Below, piece by piece: positions 10,999 to 12,861 of a stretch of 12,861 nt of DNA; position 1 is the stretch's first letter, and every line of letters begins with the position of its first letter. Source of the stretch: an uncultured Lachnospiraceae bacterium (lineage in GTDB: Bacteria > Bacillota > Clostridia > Lachnospirales > Lachnospiraceae); assembly GCA_910586715.1 (NCBI GenBank), contig CAJUJG010000001.1, positions 205,516 through 218,376 of the forward strand. Direction: 5' to 3'. The translations under genes were made by a program, and so were the position numbers. The notes under the pieces were generated by a model. That model ran no database searches, was not told the origin of the DNA, and saw only the letters and a program-made list of their open reading frames with translations.

Positions 10999-12660
10999 AT
11001 GAATGTATCAATTATTGTATTTTCGAGAGGAAGATCATTGCAGCTCCATGCATATTTAGAAAGCCTGCTGAAATTTTCTGATGCAAAGCAGAATATGATT
11101 CATGTGCTATATTCACCAATGGAACAGATAGGCTATGAAAAAGTGATGAAATGTTATCCAAACGTACAGTGGAAAAAAGAGAATGATTTTTCGCGGGATT
11201 TAAGAAAGATGATTGAAGATGCCGGGACATATGTGATGTTTGGGTGTGATGATGTTGTTTTTCGAAACTATTTTTCGATGGATAAGGCAATTACCTATTT
11301 GGAATTATATCCTGATTTGTTTGGGTTTAGCATGCGGCTTGGAGAAAATATAAAGCCCTGTCCAAAAGACATGGAACGAATGCAGGATATTCTGATATGG
11401 AACTGGCAAAACAGCAAAGAGGCACATTACAATTATCCGTGGGAACTTGACTGTACGCTTTATCGGAAAGAGGATGTGAAAAAGCTCATTTTAGAAGAAG
11501 AAACCACAATAAAAAATCCGAATTTTCTTGAAGCAATGATTACTGCAGAAAATAAAAAAGAACGGATTGTACGGACAAAAATGGCTGCATGGAAGGAAAG
11601 CTGTGCGGTTGTTATAACCGTAAACAGGGTGCAGGATACCCACCCGAATGATTTTGACGCCTGCATGGCGACGGATATTTACTCTTTGGACAGACTGTAT
11701 AATGATAAAGGCAATACCTTAAATATAGAACGAATCGCTAAAAAAGAAACAAATAAAGTACATGTCGGAGCGGAATATTTTATCCTGAGGAAATATGAAA
11801 AAGGATTTTCAAAAGGAAACATTCTCAAAAAAAGAATAAAGCGCATATTTAAAAAAATTCCATTGTTTTGCAAACGTATTTACCGTTTTGCAGAGCGCAG
11901 ATATTACCTGGCAGGAGGTTATCAGGGGAGATTAAGGATATTGACGCCGGAGGAAACACTGACTTTACTGGAAACAAAAAAGATAAGCTTTTTAAGGTAT
12001 GGCGATGGAGAGATTGCGATAATGCAGGGAAAGTCAATTCCCTTTCAGAAATATGATGCGCAATTGTCCAAGCGTTTAAACCAGATTTTAAGAATGGGAG
12101 ATAAGAATCTGAAAATAGGGATTCCTTATTATTATATCAATCCGCCAGGAAACCTTAACAGCTATGTGAAATGCTTTGCGGGAGGATTGGCGCAGCAAAG
12201 ACGCTTTTTATTGAAAATGTGCAAAAGCAATGAAGAATACATTGATACGTGTATTACACAAATGTATCAAACATATGAAACATATGATTTTACGGCGTTC
12301 TTTCAGAGAATGCAATCCCTTTTGCGTGATAAGGACGTAACAGTCATATGCGGCGGGGGCATACTGGACAAACTGCGCTATAATGCGCTAGATGTGTGTA
12401 AATCAGTGGAATATCTGTATGCTGCAAAAAAGAATGCGTTTGCGGAATACGACAAGCTTTTGGAACGCGCACTGAAGACGGATAAGAGCAGACTGATATG
12501 TATTTCACTTGGACCGACGGCAAAGGCGCTGGTATTTGATTTATGCAAAAACGGGTATCAGGCATGGGATATGGGACATTATTTTAAGGATTATGATGCG
12601 TACAGGAAAAATGCCAAAAGAACAAAGGAGGAGATTGTCGGGTTTTATAAACCGGATTGA
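10999..12660 (+). CDS. two-domain glycosyltransferase (GT-A-like N-terminus, GT-D/DUF1792 C-terminus)
   Basis: This is a 553-residue protein. Residues 1-265 look like a GT-A/GT2-type nucleotide-sugar transferase: VSIIVFSRGRSLQLHAYLES (3-22), TYVMFGCDDVVF (77-88, with Asp84-Asp85 in the place of the metal-binding DxD), and PWELDCTLYRKEDV (147-160). A very basic linker follows (KKRIKRIFKKIPLFCKRIYR, 277-296). Residues 305-553 match the GT-D fold (DUF1792, first described in streptococcal adhesin glycosylation): ISFLRYGDGEIAIM (329-342, with the Asp336/Glu338 DxE catalytic motif), IGIPYYYINP (373-382), VICGGGILDKL (449-459) and CISLGPTAKALVFDL (501-515). It probably glycosylates a cell-surface polymer or glycoprotein from the cytoplasmic face; donor and acceptor are unknown. 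AAAGGAAG lies about 8 nt before the ATG. A terminator follows 75 bp after the stop. Confidence 0.85.
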   Translation: MNVSIIVFSRGRSLQLHAYLESLLKFSDAKQNMIHVLYSPMEQIGYEKVMKCYPNVQWKKENDFSRDLRKMIEDAGTYVMFGCDDVVFRNYFSMDKAITYLELYPDLFGFSMRLGENIKPCPKDMERMQDILIWNWQNSKEAHYNYPWELDCTLYRKEDVKKLILEEETTIKNPNFLEAMITAENKKERIVRTKMAAWKESCAVVITVNRVQDTHPNDFDACMATDIYSLDRLYNDKGNTLNIERIAKKETNKVHVGAEYFILRKYEKGFSKGNILKKRIKRIFKKIPLFCKRIYRFAERRYYLAGGYQGRLRILTPEETLTLLETKKISFLRYGDGEIAIMQGKSIPFQKYDAQLSKRLNQILRMGDKNLKIGIPYYYINPPGNLNSYVKCFAGGLAQQRRFLLKMCKSNEEYIDTCITQMYQTYETYDFTAFFQRMQSLLRDKDVTVICGGGILDKLRYNALDVCKSVEYLYAAKKNAFAEYDKLLERALKTDKSRLICISLGPTAKALVFDLCKNGYQAWDMGHYFKDYDAYRKNAKRTKEEIVGFYKPD

Positions 12661-12734
12661 CAATAAGATTTGAGGGTACCTTTGAGGGGCTGTATATCGC
12701 AACGCCTGATACATGTTGATGACAACGACAGATT

Positions 12735-12760
12735 GTCGAATGGTTTATTCGACTGTTTTT
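12735..12760 (+). terminator. intrinsic terminator after the glycosyltransferase gene
   Basis: Perfect 7-bp stem GTCGAAT / ATTCGAC (12735-12741 and 12747-12753), 5-nt loop GGTTT, followed by TGTTTTT. A competing smaller stem CGACA-GAT-TGTCG (12726-12738) overlaps its left arm. Confidence 0.8.
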
Positions 12761-12762
12761 GC

Positions 12763-12792
12763 TTGCGGACTGTTTTACACATGTGCTATACT
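12763..12792 (+). promoter_or_regulatory. candidate promoter reading out of the window
   Basis: TTGCGG (12763-12768) and TATACT (12787-12792) with an 18-bp spacer and an extended -10 TG at 12784-12785, directly after the terminator. It would drive a gene beyond the right edge; no start codon with a ribosome binding site is seen before the window ends. Confidence 0.5.
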
Positions 12793-12861
12793 TAGAATCT
12801 GTAGAAAAATAACTGACACATCTTGACTTGTCTGTTTCTCCGATTGTGCATGTCAAAAAGC

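Overview
The window looks like a chromosomal accessory region of a Gram-positive gut clostridium, most likely a Lachnospiraceae member. This is inferred from strong GGAGG-type ribosome binding sites, bacterial -35/-10 promoters, an FMN-riboswitch-controlled ECF riboflavin S component, a cytoplasmic GH30 glycosidase, many stand-alone GNAT and RibD_C-fold enzymes, small clostridial XRE regulators, and a remnant of a secreted protein with a DEDGDGICDN calcium-loop-like motif. No RNA gene, CRISPR array, transposase, phage gene or replication origin was recognised.

Layout. (1) 2-127: the C-terminal tail of an unidentified protein made of a 36-bp tandem repeat. It is followed by an inositol-monophosphatase-family gene (165-929), a DUF1349 protein (1129-1737), a stretch with a possible gene remnant, and a GH30 glycosidase (1979-3325). 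This part looks like sugar and phosphosugar metabolism. (2) 3391-4355, minus strand: a RibU-like riboflavin S component behind a complete FMN riboswitch. Its consensus promoter lies inside the 3' end of the next gene upstream, and the leader holds two terminator-like hairpins and a 13-bp long-range pairing that overlaps riboswitch P1. (3) 4327-4674, minus strand: a small unknown gene whose ribosome binding site points to an out-of-frame ATG. (4) 4735-5104 is gene-free but carries a 44-bp sequence repeated at 5879-5922, at the 5' end of an M24 peptidase gene. (5) 5105-8844, plus strand: two RibD_C/DHFR-fold reductase-like genes flanking the M24 gene, a three-helix membrane protein, a DUF3788-like fragment and two GNAT acetyltransferases. 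(6) 8833-9807, minus strand: two more GNATs, one with an aberrant C-terminus that ends in a 12-bp palindrome shared with the convergent GNAT. (7) 9853-10171: decayed remains of the secreted DGDG protein plus a 23-codon hydrophobic ORF with a very good ribosome binding site. (8) 10172-12660: divergent XRE regulators around operator-like repeats. The plus-strand regulator is followed 21 bp later by a large two-domain glycosyltransferase (GT-A-like N-terminal part, GT-D/DUF1792 C-terminal part) and an intrinsic terminator.

No clear multi-gene novel system such as a defence island or biosynthetic cluster is visible. The features most worth following up are the riboflavin-transporter leader, the XRE plus bifunctional glycosyltransferase unit with its operators, the frameshifted DGDG locus with its tiny hydrophobic ORF, and the repeat that appears to have replaced the N-terminus of the M24 gene.
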